Source of the DNA: an uncultured Muribaculaceae bacterium
GTDB taxonomy: Bacteria > Bacteroidota > Bacteroidia > Bacteroidales > Muribaculaceae
Reading direction: 5' to 3'
DNA: 35,642 nt
NCBI GenBank assembly: GCA_947176745.1
Contig: CAMWRV010000028.1
Coordinates: 1-35,642, forward strand
The notes beneath the pieces were generated by a model. That model had not been told where the DNA came from. It worked only from the letters and a program-made list of their open reading frames with translations, and searched no databases. The position numbers and the translations under genes were made by a program. Each line of letters starts with the position of its first letter. The stretch's first letter is position 1. This document shows, piece by piece, positions 1 to 7,866 of the stretch.

Positions 1-317
1 CTCTTAAAACAACTTTCGCTGCTTTGTCTTGGTAGCATTATGTCAATGTTCTCTTTGCTTTTCGGAAGCTGGCCGCTCGTTTGCGTGTCATTTCGTTTCC
101 GATTTGCGATTGCAAAATTAGGGCAAAAATCGCCGCTGTGCAAATTTTATCGCAAAAAATTATATTTTAGAACATACATATCCGTTTATCTTATTGATTA
201 TCTGTTAAATCAACAAATGTTAAAATATATTTCATAGTGTTAATCGAAATTTGAATTTCGTCCTAATCAGACCTTATCAATGTGTTTTGAAACCAGAATT
301 TGTCAAAATCATATGAG
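1..317. other. Non-coding left-edge region
   Basis: I see no convincing gene here. The stretch holds the minus-strand promoter at 113-144 and its leader (1-106), an AT-rich tract (145-300) and a small inverted repeat at 245-260 with arms CGAAATT and AATTTCG around two bases. The leader could belong to a small ORF starting at 38 or to a stable-RNA operon off the edge. The sequence does not decide between them. Confidence 0.5.
113..144 (-). promoter_or_regulatory. Strong Bacteroidota-type promoter reading off the left edge
   Basis: Read on the minus strand there is TTTG (141-144), a 20-base spacer and TAATTTTG (113-120). This matches the known Bacteroidota -33/-7 consensus TTTG / TAnnTTTG with good spacing. 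Transcription would start near position 106 and leave the window at position 1 after about 100 bases of leader. A possible ATG lies at 36-38 on this strand, opening only 12 codons before the edge. The gene or RNA served is not in the window. Confidence 0.6.
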
Positions 318-361
318 AAAGCAAGAGTCCGGCAGACATTCGTAAGCCGGACTCTTGCTTT
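318..361 (-). terminator. Intrinsic terminator after the MBOAT gene
   Basis: Sixteen-base perfectly complementary arms (318-333 and 346-361; core GCAAGAGTCCGGC) surround a 12-base loop. The hairpin starts 20 bases past the MBOAT stop codon. Minus-strand RNA continues with TTTCTC. On the plus strand the stem runs into TTTTT, so it may act in both directions and insulate the cluster from the unit to the left. Confidence 0.85.
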
Positions 362-381
362 TTGTCGTCACTCCAATTCTG

Positions 382-1869
382 TCAGAACTGAAAATATATG
401 AACGGAGCCACCTCCTCACTCATAAATTCTATTACAAGCTGCACCACCGTCAGGAAGCAGACAAGTTTGACAATCCATGGCGAGCGGACAAATATATATT
501 GAACACGGTCGGCCAGGCGTTGCGGAACAAAATGAAACACGATAAGCGAAACCATCATCACACACCAAACCATCCTTGCCTCGAAAAACTGCGGAATCTG
601 ATTCCAATTGAAATCAACGAATATGTTTGATATTATCAGCATGGAATCTTCGAAAGAGGCAGCCCTGAAGAAGACCCACAGCAGAGAGACATAGACAAAT
701 GTAACCGACCAGCTTATAAAGACAGTCAACCAGTTGTCGGGAATTCTCTGCAAAATCGGCTTGCAAGCCTTGTGCACGGCAAGACCGACGCCATGCATGG
801 CTCCCCAGAAAATAAATTTCCAGGCAGCCCCATGCCATAGTCCGCCTATAAGCATTGTGAGGAAGTTATTGAGATAAGTGCGAAGAGTGCCTTTTCTGTT
901 TCCACCCAGAGGAATATATACATAATCCCGCAGCCACGAAGACAACGATATGTGCCATCGCCTCCAGAACTCTGTGAGATTACGGCTCTGATAAGGAGAG
1001 TCGAAATTGATCCCAAGCCTGAAGCCCATTATAAGGGCTATACCTATCGCCATGTCACTGTATCCGGAGAAATCACAATATATCTGCATCGTGTAGCCGA
1101 GCACTCCCATAAGTGTCTGCACTCCCGTATAATATGAAGGATCGTTGAATATCAGATCGTTGAACTGCGCTATATAATCTGCGATGACGGCTTTTTTTAC
1201 CACCCCTATGATTATCAGCCACAATCCTCCCCATATTTCATCGGACGTCGCGCGTCGGTTCTCGCTGATCTGAGGAAGGAAATAATCGGCACGCACTATC
1301 GGGCCAGCCACCAGAGCAGGAAAAAATGAGAGAAAAAACAGATAGTCAAGCCACGTTCGCGTCGGCTCTATCTTCTTCTTATACACGTCAACCACATAGC
1401 TTATCGACTGGAACGTATAAAAAGATATACCGACAGGCAGTATGATATCGAGAGGTTGGAAATTACCTTCGACCATTGCATTCCAGTTCCATAAAAAGAA
1501 GTTGGCATATTTGAAATATCCAAGTATCGACAGCGACAGCACAATCGAGAACCACATCAGAGCAAGCCGCGCTCTACTGTCGGAAAGTCTTGACATCATG
1601 CGCGACACGCCCCAGTCTACAAGCGACGTCGCCATAAGCATAAGAAAAAAAAGACCGCTCGACTTATAATAGAAATATAGCGAGAACGCCACTACGAACA
1701 GAGTCATCTGTATGCGGCTCCGCTTGAGAAGTGCATACAGCGGAAGAAAAATAAGAAACAAAACCCAGAACAGACCGCTTGAAAAGAGCAACGGTGAAGC
1801 AGGGTCATACAGGAATAGTGCGCTTATCTTTTCAGCCACATCCCCGGTTAATCCGTCGAATGGTAACAT
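382..1869 (-). CDS. MBOAT family membrane-bound O-acyltransferase (AlgI/DltB-like)
   Basis: This 495-aa polytopic membrane protein has the length and layout of AlgI-like acyltransferases, which move acyl (often acetyl) groups onto extracytoplasmic glycans. Hydrophobic helices fill residues 30-125, 140-190, 215-235 and 250-285. The family signature FWRRWHISLSSWLRDYVYIP starts near residue 301. The expected catalytic histidine is H346 in GGLWHGAAW, with a second conserved histidine at H359 (MHG). It starts with ATG one base after the stop of the SGNH hydrolase gene, so the two are almost certainly co-transcribed and may act together: MBOAT brings the acyl group across the membrane and the SGNH protein transfers or removes it. 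The acceptor (capsule, exopolysaccharide, LPS or peptidoglycan) cannot be read from the sequence. A terminator follows. Confidence 0.93.
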   Translation of the reverse strand: MLPFDGLTGDVAEKISALFLYDPASPLLFSSGLFWVLFLIFLPLYALLKRSRIQMTLFVVAFSLYFYYKSSGLFFLMLMATSLVDWGVSRMMSRLSDSRARLALMWFSIVLSLSILGYFKYANFFLWNWNAMVEGNFQPLDIILPVGISFYTFQSISYVVDVYKKKIEPTRTWLDYLFFLSFFPALVAGPIVRADYFLPQISENRRATSDEIWGGLWLIIIGVVKKAVIADYIAQFNDLIFNDPSYYTGVQTLMGVLGYTMQIYCDFSGYSDMAIGIALIMGFRLGINFDSPYQSRNLTEFWRRWHISLSSWLRDYVYIPLGGNRKGTLRTYLNNFLTMLIGGLWHGAAWKFIFWGAMHGVGLAVHKACKPILQRIPDNWLTVFISWSVTFVYVSLLWVFFRAASFEDSMLIISNIFVDFNWNQIPQFFEARMVWCVMMVSLIVFHFVPQRLADRVQYIFVRSPWIVKLVCFLTVVQLVIEFMSEEVAPFIYFQF

Positions 1870-1870
1870 C

Positions 1871-2650
1871 CTATTTATTGAGAGCTTTCAGAAAAACAAT
1901 ATGCGGGTTAGTCTTTTTGACAGAGTCGGCAGGCAGATCCGCCACAAACGGATGTGCCGATGAAGGCAGCCAGCGCATCACGCTGTCAATCCACATGGCT
2001 GATGATTCCCGTGTGGGATGAATGTGGTCAGCTTTTCTTTTGAACTCCATGCCCGCCGAACGAAAAAATGAGCCCGGACGGCATGTTCTGGCAAGGAGAT
2101 CGTTTATGCCGCCGTCTTCTTTCCAGTTGGGCGGACCTATCCATACGTATGGTATTGTGTCTATCACTTCGAGAATCTTCCGTATATACGGAAGCCGTGT
2201 CTCCGGCTTGGATATGTAGAGTTCATTGCTACCAAGAGAAATGAATATCTGTGTAGGCCGGAACTTATTTATATAATATGAAAGTGTGTCATGTTCGGCC
2301 CAGATCTTTGTATTGCTCGAATCCCAGTTGACCGAATTTATGGTATGCCCGTTCTGCCTTGCATACTGCGCAAGTCTGAGCGCAAGATTAAAAGTCATAG
2401 AATCTCCGAAAATAAATATCGACTGGGGAAGGGAATCGACAACCATACTCTCTTCAAGGACAGGAACTGTATCGGGTAAAAGAAAATCCTGATCCGCATC
2501 AGAGGAATCAGATGCCACAAGATCTGCCAATGGAGCTTTTCTAAGTGTCTTCCCTCCGATTGTGATATCATCAGAGAAAGCTACCAGCGAAACAACAGCA
2601 AAAGCAACCGCCAGCAACATCCACAGGGCTGCATATGTCTTTCTGAACAT
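1871..2650 (-). CDS. Secreted or membrane-anchored SGNH/GDSL hydrolase, MBOAT partner
   Basis: This 259-aa protein starts with an uncleaved-looking or cleavable hydrophobic segment (residues 7-26), followed by a polar linker and an SGNH fold. Block I is IFGDSM (S84 nucleophile), block III is GSNE (N142), and block V is ADHIHPT with D208 and H211. A full catalytic triad is therefore present. It is extracytoplasmic by topology. Fused or adjacent SGNH and MBOAT genes are a recurrent pairing in polysaccharide and peptidoglycan O-acetylation (known for AlgX/AlgJ- and PatB-type systems), and the one-base gap to the MBOAT gene supports that role. It could be an acetyltransferase or an esterase; sequence alone does not separate these. 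mutS2 lies 36 bases upstream on the same strand. Confidence 0.85.
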   Translation of the reverse strand: MFRKTYAALWMLLAVAFAVVSLVAFSDDITIGGKTLRKAPLADLVASDSSDADQDFLLPDTVPVLEESMVVDSLPQSIFIFGDSMTFNLALRLAQYARQNGHTINSVNWDSSNTKIWAEHDTLSYYINKFRPTQIFISLGSNELYISKPETRLPYIRKILEVIDTIPYVWIGPPNWKEDGGINDLLARTCRPGSFFRSAGMEFKRKADHIHPTRESSAMWIDSVMRWLPSSAHPFVADLPADSVKKTNPHIVFLKALNK

Positions 2651-2686
2651 CGGTATCTCAGCTTATCGACTTAACAATAACAAACA

Positions 2687-5155
2687 TCAGGCAAGTGTCA
2701 CAACAGTAATGCCCGCTCCTCCGAACCTGATATCCTCGTCTTCAAACGATTCTACTCCGGGAACAGTTTTCAGCTGCCTGCGTATCAGTGTCTTCAATAT
2801 ACCATGACCGGTGCCGTGAAGAATCCTGACTTTGCCTGCATTGAACTGGATAGCATCATCGATGAAATATGTGACGGCCTGCAGAGCCTCGTCCGCTCTC
2901 ATTCCGCGAACATCAATCTCGTTGCGGAACGCAAGCTGCCGACGGCGACTTTCTTCGGAAGTCGAAGAACTGATGACAGAAGCAGAAGAAAGGGCCGTCT
3001 TTTTCGGCCTGCCTGACGGCTTTAGTCTTGACAGCTCGACGATTGTCCTCAACGCACCGAAGGCAACCTCCGCTTTCTTTCCAGATACAGACATCACTTC
3101 GCCTACAGTATTGCCGCCGTCGAGAGTAACAAAGTCTCCCGGCTCTATCGGTTTCGACGACTGAATCTTCGGCTGCTGCTGCTGCGTCGGCTTCGGTTTA
3201 CGGCTCTTATGTCTGAGAGGCTTTATTCTGCTGTCAGATCCGTCTGCCACGGCTTCGGATTGGGCAGCCTCCATGAAGTCTTTGAGTTCACTTCGGAGAA
3301 GTTTTGTTTTCTCCTTCTCTGCCTGAGCCTTGCGGATCTCGAGAATCGTACGCTCGATACGCGCGTTAGCCTCTGAAAGGATCTCTTTAGCTTCGCGACG
3401 GGCGTCATCGAGTATAGCCCGCCTCTGTGATTTGAGATCACCGGCCACTTCCTCATATTTCGACAGAAGACCGTCGAGACGATTCTCCTTTTCTCGTATA
3501 TTCTGCCGCTTGTTGGCCCAGTACTTGCGGTCGCGGGCAATATCGGAGAGATACTTGTCGAGATTGACATAGTCCTCGCCTACTATCTTTTTAGCCTCCT
3601 CTATGACATCCTTCGGCAACCCCATCTTGTGGGCGATATCGATTGCGAAAGAACTTCCCGGGTTACCTATGGAAAGCTGAAATGTCGGCTCAAGTTTTGC
3701 CCTGTCATACAGCATGGCTCCATTGACAAATCCGGGGCAGTTGTCGGCAAATGTCTTAAGGTTCTGATAGTGAGTCGTCACAATGCCATAACATCCCTTT
3801 CTGCCGAGATTGTCAAGAATCGCCTGTGCCATAGCCCCGCCTATCTGCGGTTCGGTGCCCGAACCCATCTCGTCAGCGAGCAGGAGAGTCCTTCTGTCAG
3901 CATTGAGAAGGAAGAACCGCATGTTGCGCAGATGCGATGAATATGTAGACAGATCATTTTCGAACGACTGTTCATCGCCGATATCGATAAAAAGATTCCT
4001 GAAGAATCCCATGTGCGAATTGTCATACAGAGTAGGCAGGATGCCGCACTGCATCATATACTGCACGACAGCTACCGTTTTAAGACACACTGACTTTCCT
4101 CCGGCATTAGGCCCGGATATGATCAGAATCCTGCGATCGTCAGACAGAGTTATGTCGAGCGGAACGACATTGCGTCCCTGCTGACGCAAAGATATATAGA
4201 GAGCCGGGTGGACGGCATGATACCATTCTATCTCCGGTTTATCTTCGATATGTGGCAAAACAGCATTGACATCTGCTGCGAATGCAGCCTTGGCTCTGAT
4301 GAAGTCAAGCATGCCCAAAACCTTGCAACTTGCTGCGATATCATCCGCATACGGTCTTATTTCCGCAGCAATGGAGATAAGCACAGCAGTTACCTCACGT
4401 TTCTCCTCCATCTGAAGCTCACGGAGCCGATTTCCGGCTTCGACCACTTCGGCAGGTTCGATAAACACGGTTTTACCCGTGGCGCTTTCATCATGCACGA
4501 TACCGTTTATCCGGCGTTTCAGACCGGCAGCAACAGGTATAACCATTCTGCCATCTCGAATTGCGGGCGATGCATCCTTGTCAACAATACCGGAAGCTAC
4601 GGCCGAATCCATGACGCGGCGCATGGCACGCTGCATGGAACCGATGGCGCGCCTGATAGACTGCCTTACTTCATAAAGAGATGGAGACGCCGTATCCTTT
4701 ATCTCTCCGAACTTATCGATCGCGTTGGATATCACCCGAACCAGATGCGGGAACTGCGCCAAAGCCTCGGCATCACGACTGAGTTCCGGATAAGGATGTT
4801 CTTTCACTTCATCTTCTGTCTCTGCGTCGAAAAAAGCACGAACTTCTGCAAACGAAACGAGCGTCTGCAAAAGTTTGTAAAGCCGATCCGCACTCATAAA
4901 TGAATTCTCTGCCCGGATCTCCGTCAGATAAGGCATTACATCATGTGATGACAAGGCGGGAAACGGCAATTCCGATGAGCGGATATCCATCATCTCCCTC
5001 ACACTCTTCAATGAATGCATGACATGCTCGAAATCAGTGGAGAACGACATTCCGCTCACGATATCGCGTGATATGCGGGAAGTGCAAAGCCGTGCAAGTG
5101 TATGTCTTATAGTATCAAAACCTATTTTAGATTCAAAATCCTGAGGATAGACCAT
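2687..5155 (-). CDS. mutS2: Endonuclease MutS2 / ribosome-collision factor, MutS family with Smr domain
   Basis: About 822 aa when started at the ATG at 5153-5155 (MVYPQDFESK). A TTG three codons upstream is also open but less likely. The order is typical of MutS2: an N-terminal helical core, an ABC ATPase with Walker A GPNAGGKS (about 348-355) and Walker B LLLADEMG (about 424-431), a long charged coiled coil (about 505-645), a KOW-like segment near 675-725 and a C-terminal Smr domain (about 745-822) with DVRG and HGTGHG motifs. MutS2 proteins lack the mismatch-recognition domain. They have been linked to suppression of recombination and, in Bacillus, to splitting collided ribosomes. The length is normal and no key residue is missing. 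It is followed at 36 bases by the SGNH gene. No clear TAnnTTTG promoter is seen in front, but there are two tandem repeats. Confidence 0.96.
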   Translation of the reverse strand: MVYPQDFESKIGFDTIRHTLARLCTSRISRDIVSGMSFSTDFEHVMHSLKSVREMMDIRSSELPFPALSSHDVMPYLTEIRAENSFMSADRLYKLLQTLVSFAEVRAFFDAETEDEVKEHPYPELSRDAEALAQFPHLVRVISNAIDKFGEIKDTASPSLYEVRQSIRRAIGSMQRAMRRVMDSAVASGIVDKDASPAIRDGRMVIPVAAGLKRRINGIVHDESATGKTVFIEPAEVVEAGNRLRELQMEEKREVTAVLISIAAEIRPYADDIAASCKVLGMLDFIRAKAAFAADVNAVLPHIEDKPEIEWYHAVHPALYISLRQQGRNVVPLDITLSDDRRILIISGPNAGGKSVCLKTVAVVQYMMQCGILPTLYDNSHMGFFRNLFIDIGDEQSFENDLSTYSSHLRNMRFFLLNADRRTLLLADEMGSGTEPQIGGAMAQAILDNLGRKGCYGIVTTHYQNLKTFADNCPGFVNGAMLYDRAKLEPTFQLSIGNPGSSFAIDIAHKMGLPKDVIEEAKKIVGEDYVNLDKYLSDIARDRKYWANKRQNIREKENRLDGLLSKYEEVAGDLKSQRRAILDDARREAKEILSEANARIERTILEIRKAQAEKEKTKLLRSELKDFMEAAQSEAVADGSDSRIKPLRHKSRKPKPTQQQQPKIQSSKPIEPGDFVTLDGGNTVGEVMSVSGKKAEVAFGALRTIVELSRLKPSGRPKKTALSSASVISSSTSEESRRRQLAFRNEIDVRGMRADEALQAVTYFIDDAIQFNAGKVRILHGTGHGILKTLIRRQLKTVPGVESFEDEDIRFGGAGITVVTLA

Positions 5156-5220
5156 GACTGTCAATGAAATTTCTTAACTTATTTACGAACGACAATACAT
5201 GGGTATAAAGTATGTGCCTC

Positions 5221-5280
5221 GGCAGAATATATCTGACGTTTAGGATAAAAAGCAGAATATATCTGATGTTTAGGATAAAA
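5221..5280. repeat. Two tandem 30-bp repeats upstream of mutS2
   Basis: Two head-to-tail 30-base units (5221-5250, 5251-5280) match at 28 of 30 positions. Each contains the partial dyad CAGAATATATCTG and the string GTTTAGGATAAAA. The 30-bp spacing is close to three helical turns, which would put both units on the same DNA face. They lie between the terminator of the stress-protein gene and the mutS2 start, about 65-125 bases upstream of the latter. Confidence 0.9.
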
Positions 5281-5301
5281 ATAAGCCGCGAAAACCGCGG
5301 C
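5275..5301 (-). terminator. Intrinsic terminator after the universal stress gene
   Basis: On the minus strand, GCCGCG (5296-5301), a 5-base loop and CGCGGC (5285-5290) form a GC-only stem followed by TTATTTTTATC. The hairpin begins 48 bases past the stop codon of the universal stress protein gene, and the T-rich tract runs into the 30-bp repeats. It should separate that unit from mutS2. Confidence 0.8.
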
Positions 5302-5348
5302 CGCCGTTATCTTTGTATGTTCAACGTGAGTATCCGATACGTCCCCGG

Positions 5349-6482
5349 TCAGACCGGCAGAACAAGAAGAGGCACATCTCGGTCAAACAGAATACGGTGT
5401 GCGAGTGTGGGATGAAAGAATCTTGAGAAAGCACTCGACTTCTTATTGGGCACAATTATGAGTTGAATGTCATTGGCAGAAAGCACTTTGCTCACACGAT
5501 CATCGAATCTGCCTTTGGATATGCCGGCGGCATGGAAGGCGGCTGTAGGGAACATATCAGACAGATAGCGACAGAGCTCCTCGAGTCTCGAAGCGGCATT
5601 GGATATGGGACGGTCGCTCACAGGAATCATGCTGAACTCGCAAGCCGGATAGTCAAATGTCCGCATAAGACCACGCACCGTGGCGACATCGAAAGACGTA
5701 AACGTGCAGAACATCGCAACACGCTTTATGCCCTCGACGCCGAGCGGCACATAATTTTCGGGCACTGTGAAGACCGGTATTCTGCAGGAGTCAATGACTT
5801 CAGCTGTGACGCTGCCCACAAGATCAGACTCCTTCTTGTCGATGCCACGTGTAGCCATAACCACCATCAACGGATGGTTCTGTTTGCAATACTCCTGAAT
5901 GACCTGCTCCGGAATACCCTCAAGCAGCGTAGTAGAGAATCTTATATCCGGAATAAGTCCGCTTTTACAAGCCCTGAGTACTTCCGTCTTGAAAGCTGAA
6001 AGGCGTGAGGATGCAAGTTTCCGGAGTCCGGCAGCCTCGGCTGCATCAAATTCCATGTTATCCTCCTGTCCCTCTCCCAAGCTGTCGAAATTTTCTGCGG
6101 GAGTGAACAAAGGGGCAATATAGGAATGAAGAATAATCGGCTCGACACCGAACTTCTCGGCAAGAAAAAATCCTACGCGGACGGCAGTCATGCTTGACGG
6201 AGAAAAATCGACGGGAATGAGCAGATGACTGCCCATACCCGTCATTTTGATCAGCGCGAGAGGAGAAGACTTGACTTCTCCGCTTTCAAGAATCTTAAGA
6301 CCGAGAGCAAGAGAGGCGACAGGGATGCGTACCTTCTTGGGCGCCACCTGCAATGGCAGGTCGGGAAGAGTGACATCTTCGAGTGTGACGTGAATATCGT
6401 GAAACTCAAGAATCTCCTTGAGTCTCAACGCACGTTCCTCTGTATGCACCACAAGTGTGATAAGTCTGTCTCCTGCCTCCAT
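5349..6482 (-). CDS. Tandem universal stress protein (UspA) domain protein
   Basis: This 377-aa soluble protein has three parts. Residues 1-80 form a small alpha/beta domain resembling the DUF2007-type putative signal-transducing domain. A first Usp domain spans about 85-245 (HLLIPVDFSPSSMTAVRVG, then MATRG and LVGSVTAEVI, the usual ATP-binding loop region). A second, more divergent Usp-like domain spans about 255-377 (KRVAMFCTFTSFD to VPLLVLPV). Usp proteins bind nucleotides and are induced by growth arrest or stress; a direct biochemical role here cannot be assigned. It starts with ATG 11 bases after the small HTH gene, so both are probably one transcript. A good terminator follows. Confidence 0.88.
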   Translation of the reverse strand: MEAGDRLITLVVHTEERALRLKEILEFHDIHVTLEDVTLPDLPLQVAPKKVRIPVASLALGLKILESGEVKSSPLALIKMTGMGSHLLIPVDFSPSSMTAVRVGFFLAEKFGVEPIILHSYIAPLFTPAENFDSLGEGQEDNMEFDAAEAAGLRKLASSRLSAFKTEVLRACKSGLIPDIRFSTTLLEGIPEQVIQEYCKQNHPLMVVMATRGIDKKESDLVGSVTAEVIDSCRIPVFTVPENYVPLGVEGIKRVAMFCTFTSFDVATVRGLMRTFDYPACEFSMIPVSDRPISNAASRLEELCRYLSDMFPTAAFHAAGISKGRFDDRVSKVLSANDIQLIIVPNKKSSAFSRFFHPTLAHRILFDRDVPLLVLPV

Positions 6483-6493
6483 CGCCCCGGTTA

Positions 6494-6751
6494 TTACTGA
6501 TTGTTCTGTTCTTCGAGGATCTTGACAGCCATGTCATATATCGTGGTGTCATCAAGGACAACGATACCGCCGTCGGGACCGGGCTCGATGTGAAGACCTG
6601 CATTTTTGCCAAACTGGTAGTTCACGCCACCGAAATAATTGCGTACTGTCTGAACCGTTACGTTGAGCTCGTCAGCGATCCGGTGGGTGGCGCCGTCAGG
6701 CAGACTGTCTTTGAGACGACGGAGTTCGTTGAATGTGATGGTCTTGCTCAT
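6494..6751 (-). CDS. Small HTH DNA-binding protein
   Basis: This 85-aa protein has a predicted helix-turn-helix at about residues 18-42 (HRIADELNVTVQTVRNYFGG). A short beta-rich tail follows (HIEPGPDGGIVVLDD) and then a final amphipathic helix. Similar short proteins are conserved in Bacteroidales and are usually annotated only as DNA-binding. No ligand or metal motif is visible. It is the first gene of a two-gene unit with the universal stress protein and has its own promoter 66-96 bases upstream, so it may regulate that unit or itself. The target is unknown. Confidence 0.8.
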   Translation of the reverse strand: MSKTITFNELRRLKDSLPDGATHRIADELNVTVQTVRNYFGGVNYQFGKNAGLHIEPGPDGGIVVLDDTTIYDMAVKILEEQNNQ

Positions 6752-7008
6752 AATTATAGAAATTATTGGTTATATTTGAGTTTTTCGATGGAGAGTGATC
6801 GTTTTCTTATCTTTTGCTAAATTAATCAAATTTTACGGTTTCACAAAGAAAAAGTAATAAATAATCACATTGTTTTAAAACATATTTTTATAATTGAACG
6901 TCTATATCGATTATCTTGTTTATCCAATTCATATGCTGTAAAACATAAATGAGAGAATACTACTCATATTATTCTTCGTAAACCGCTTTACGACAATCAC
7001 GTTGACTA
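6752..7008. other. AT-rich intergenic region with small palindromes
   Basis: No gene is seen. Besides the promoter at 6817-6847 there is a perfect 12-bp palindrome TGTTTTAAAACA (6871-6882). A hairpin at 6976-6993 has 7-bp arms TCGTAAA/TTTACGA around CCGC. The hairpin lies about 60 bases past the batE stop but has no T tract, so I would not call it a terminator with confidence. Confidence 0.6.
6817..6847 (-). promoter_or_regulatory. Promoter of the HTH-Usp unit
   Basis: On the minus strand TTTG (6844-6847), a 19-base spacer and TAATTTAG (6817-6824) fit the Bacteroidota -33/-7 pattern with one mismatch in the -7 box. The start site would be near 6810, giving a leader of about 60 bases before the ATG at 6751. 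Confidence 0.5.
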
Positions 7009-7045
7009 CCCCCCGGCATTAACATTTTTTTGGGATGGGGTCTAA
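7009..7045 (+). repeat. Hairpin-like dispersed motif, copy 1
   Basis: This is a conserved roughly 37-bp motif with a C-run, the core TTAACATTTTTTTG, then GGATGGGGTCTAA. Close copies lie at 32826-32863 and, on the opposite strand, 35592-35630. CCCC and GGGG can pair across an AT-rich loop. This copy begins 6 bases past the batE stop codon and points against the surrounding genes. It is two bases shorter in the loop than the other copies. Confidence 0.75.
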
Positions 7046-7051
7046 CTCACA

Positions 7052-7858
7052 TCACATGCCTACGGGTTCGAAATCTGAAGCCGGCACCCATCCGACAAAG
7101 TCGGAATTCAGACGAACCTTGTACCACTCGGGAGATTCCGACGAAGCAGGATAGATGTCAAGAACCGACACACGGGTGCCACGGGTGAGAGCCACAGGAT
7201 TTTCTTTCGATCCGGCAGAAGCCTCGCTGAGCAACCTGACTCTTGCTCCCGTTATGACTCCTTCGTCTGTACGATATGAAGCAGCCATGAATGCGAACAG
7301 AAGACCTATAAGAGTTAGTCCAAGCATTACAAATCCGCCAAAGAAACCGATTTTACGCACTGTGACCAGTCTGCTGAATATATAGACGGAAACACAACCG
7401 ATAAAGGCTATGAAAAAAACAGCAGCCCAAACGGCCCATGTGTCACTGAGATGCTCTCGGCTGATGAACAGACGGACTGAAGAGAAGAAAGATGGGGCAT
7501 CCGGTTCGACCGACAGTTTCTTACCTTTGAGTTCAGCACGGTTGCTGTCTGCCACCTTTGACTCTATATATGCAATATTGGAGCGGGCTTCCGAATTCGA
7601 CGGATCAAGACGAAGGGCGCGGATGTAACACGCCAGAGCGTTGCCGTAATCTCCCCCTTTCGCATAAGCGTTGCCCATATTATAGCATAAAGAGGAGGAC
7701 AAACCTTGCGACGCCGAAATATCCTTGTAGATCGCCACAGCCTCGGCATAATCGCCTCGGGCATATGCTGAATCAGCGTTCTCTACCGAAGCGGCTTCCG
7801 CAGAAAAGCGGAATACCGACGCCATGGCGAGAATTATCATTGCTACTGTTGATTTCAT
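7052..7858 (-). CDS. batE: BatE: TPR and SH3-domain membrane protein
   Basis: This 268-aa protein is the last gene of the Bat operon. It has a signal peptide (residues 1-22), TPR repeats at about 24-105 (DSAYARGDYAEAVAIYKDIS; GNALACYIRALRLDPSN), two membrane helices (about 140-162 and 172-193) and a C-terminal SH3-like domain (about 200-268, VRLLSEAS to FVGWVPASDF). The TPR and SH3 parts both look extracytoplasmic. Bat proteins were named from a Bacteroides fragilis aerotolerance phenotype, although their exact biochemical role is unsettled. It starts 8 bases after batD. No T-rich terminator follows, only the dispersed motif. Confidence 0.9.
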   Translation of the reverse strand: MKSTVAMIILAMASVFRFSAEAASVENADSAYARGDYAEAVAIYKDISASQGLSSSLCYNMGNAYAKGGDYGNALACYIRALRLDPSNSEARSNIAYIESKVADSNRAELKGKKLSVEPDAPSFFSSVRLFISREHLSDTWAVWAAVFFIAFIGCVSVYIFSRLVTVRKIGFFGGFVMLGLTLIGLLFAFMAASYRTDEGVITGARVRLLSEASAGSKENPVALTRGTRVSVLDIYPASSESPEWYKVRLNSDFVGWVPASDFEPVGM

Positions 7859-7866
7859 GTCAATGA

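Noticed and set aside
40..237. Plus-strand open frame of 65 codons at the left edge
   Set aside because: It overlies a well-formed minus-strand promoter and leader and becomes AT-driven at its end. No motif or ribosome site supports it.
4208..4903. 231-codon plus-strand frame inside mutS2
   Set aside because: It is antisense to well-conserved MutS2 sequence and has no family features; long antisense frames are expected in this codon usage.
5221..5280. CRISPR-like repeat
   Set aside because: There are only two units, directly abutting with no spacers, and no cas gene is present.
5212..5415. Plus-strand open frame across the 30-bp repeats
   Set aside because: Its repetitive peptide (RIYLTFRIK, RIYLMFRIK) is a by-product of the DNA repeat. 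It also crosses a terminator and the end of the stress-protein gene.
7009..7045. Intrinsic terminator of the Bat operon
   Set aside because: The C/G arms could form a hairpin just past the batE stop, but no T tract follows on the minus strand and the same motif occurs before kdsB, where termination would make no sense.
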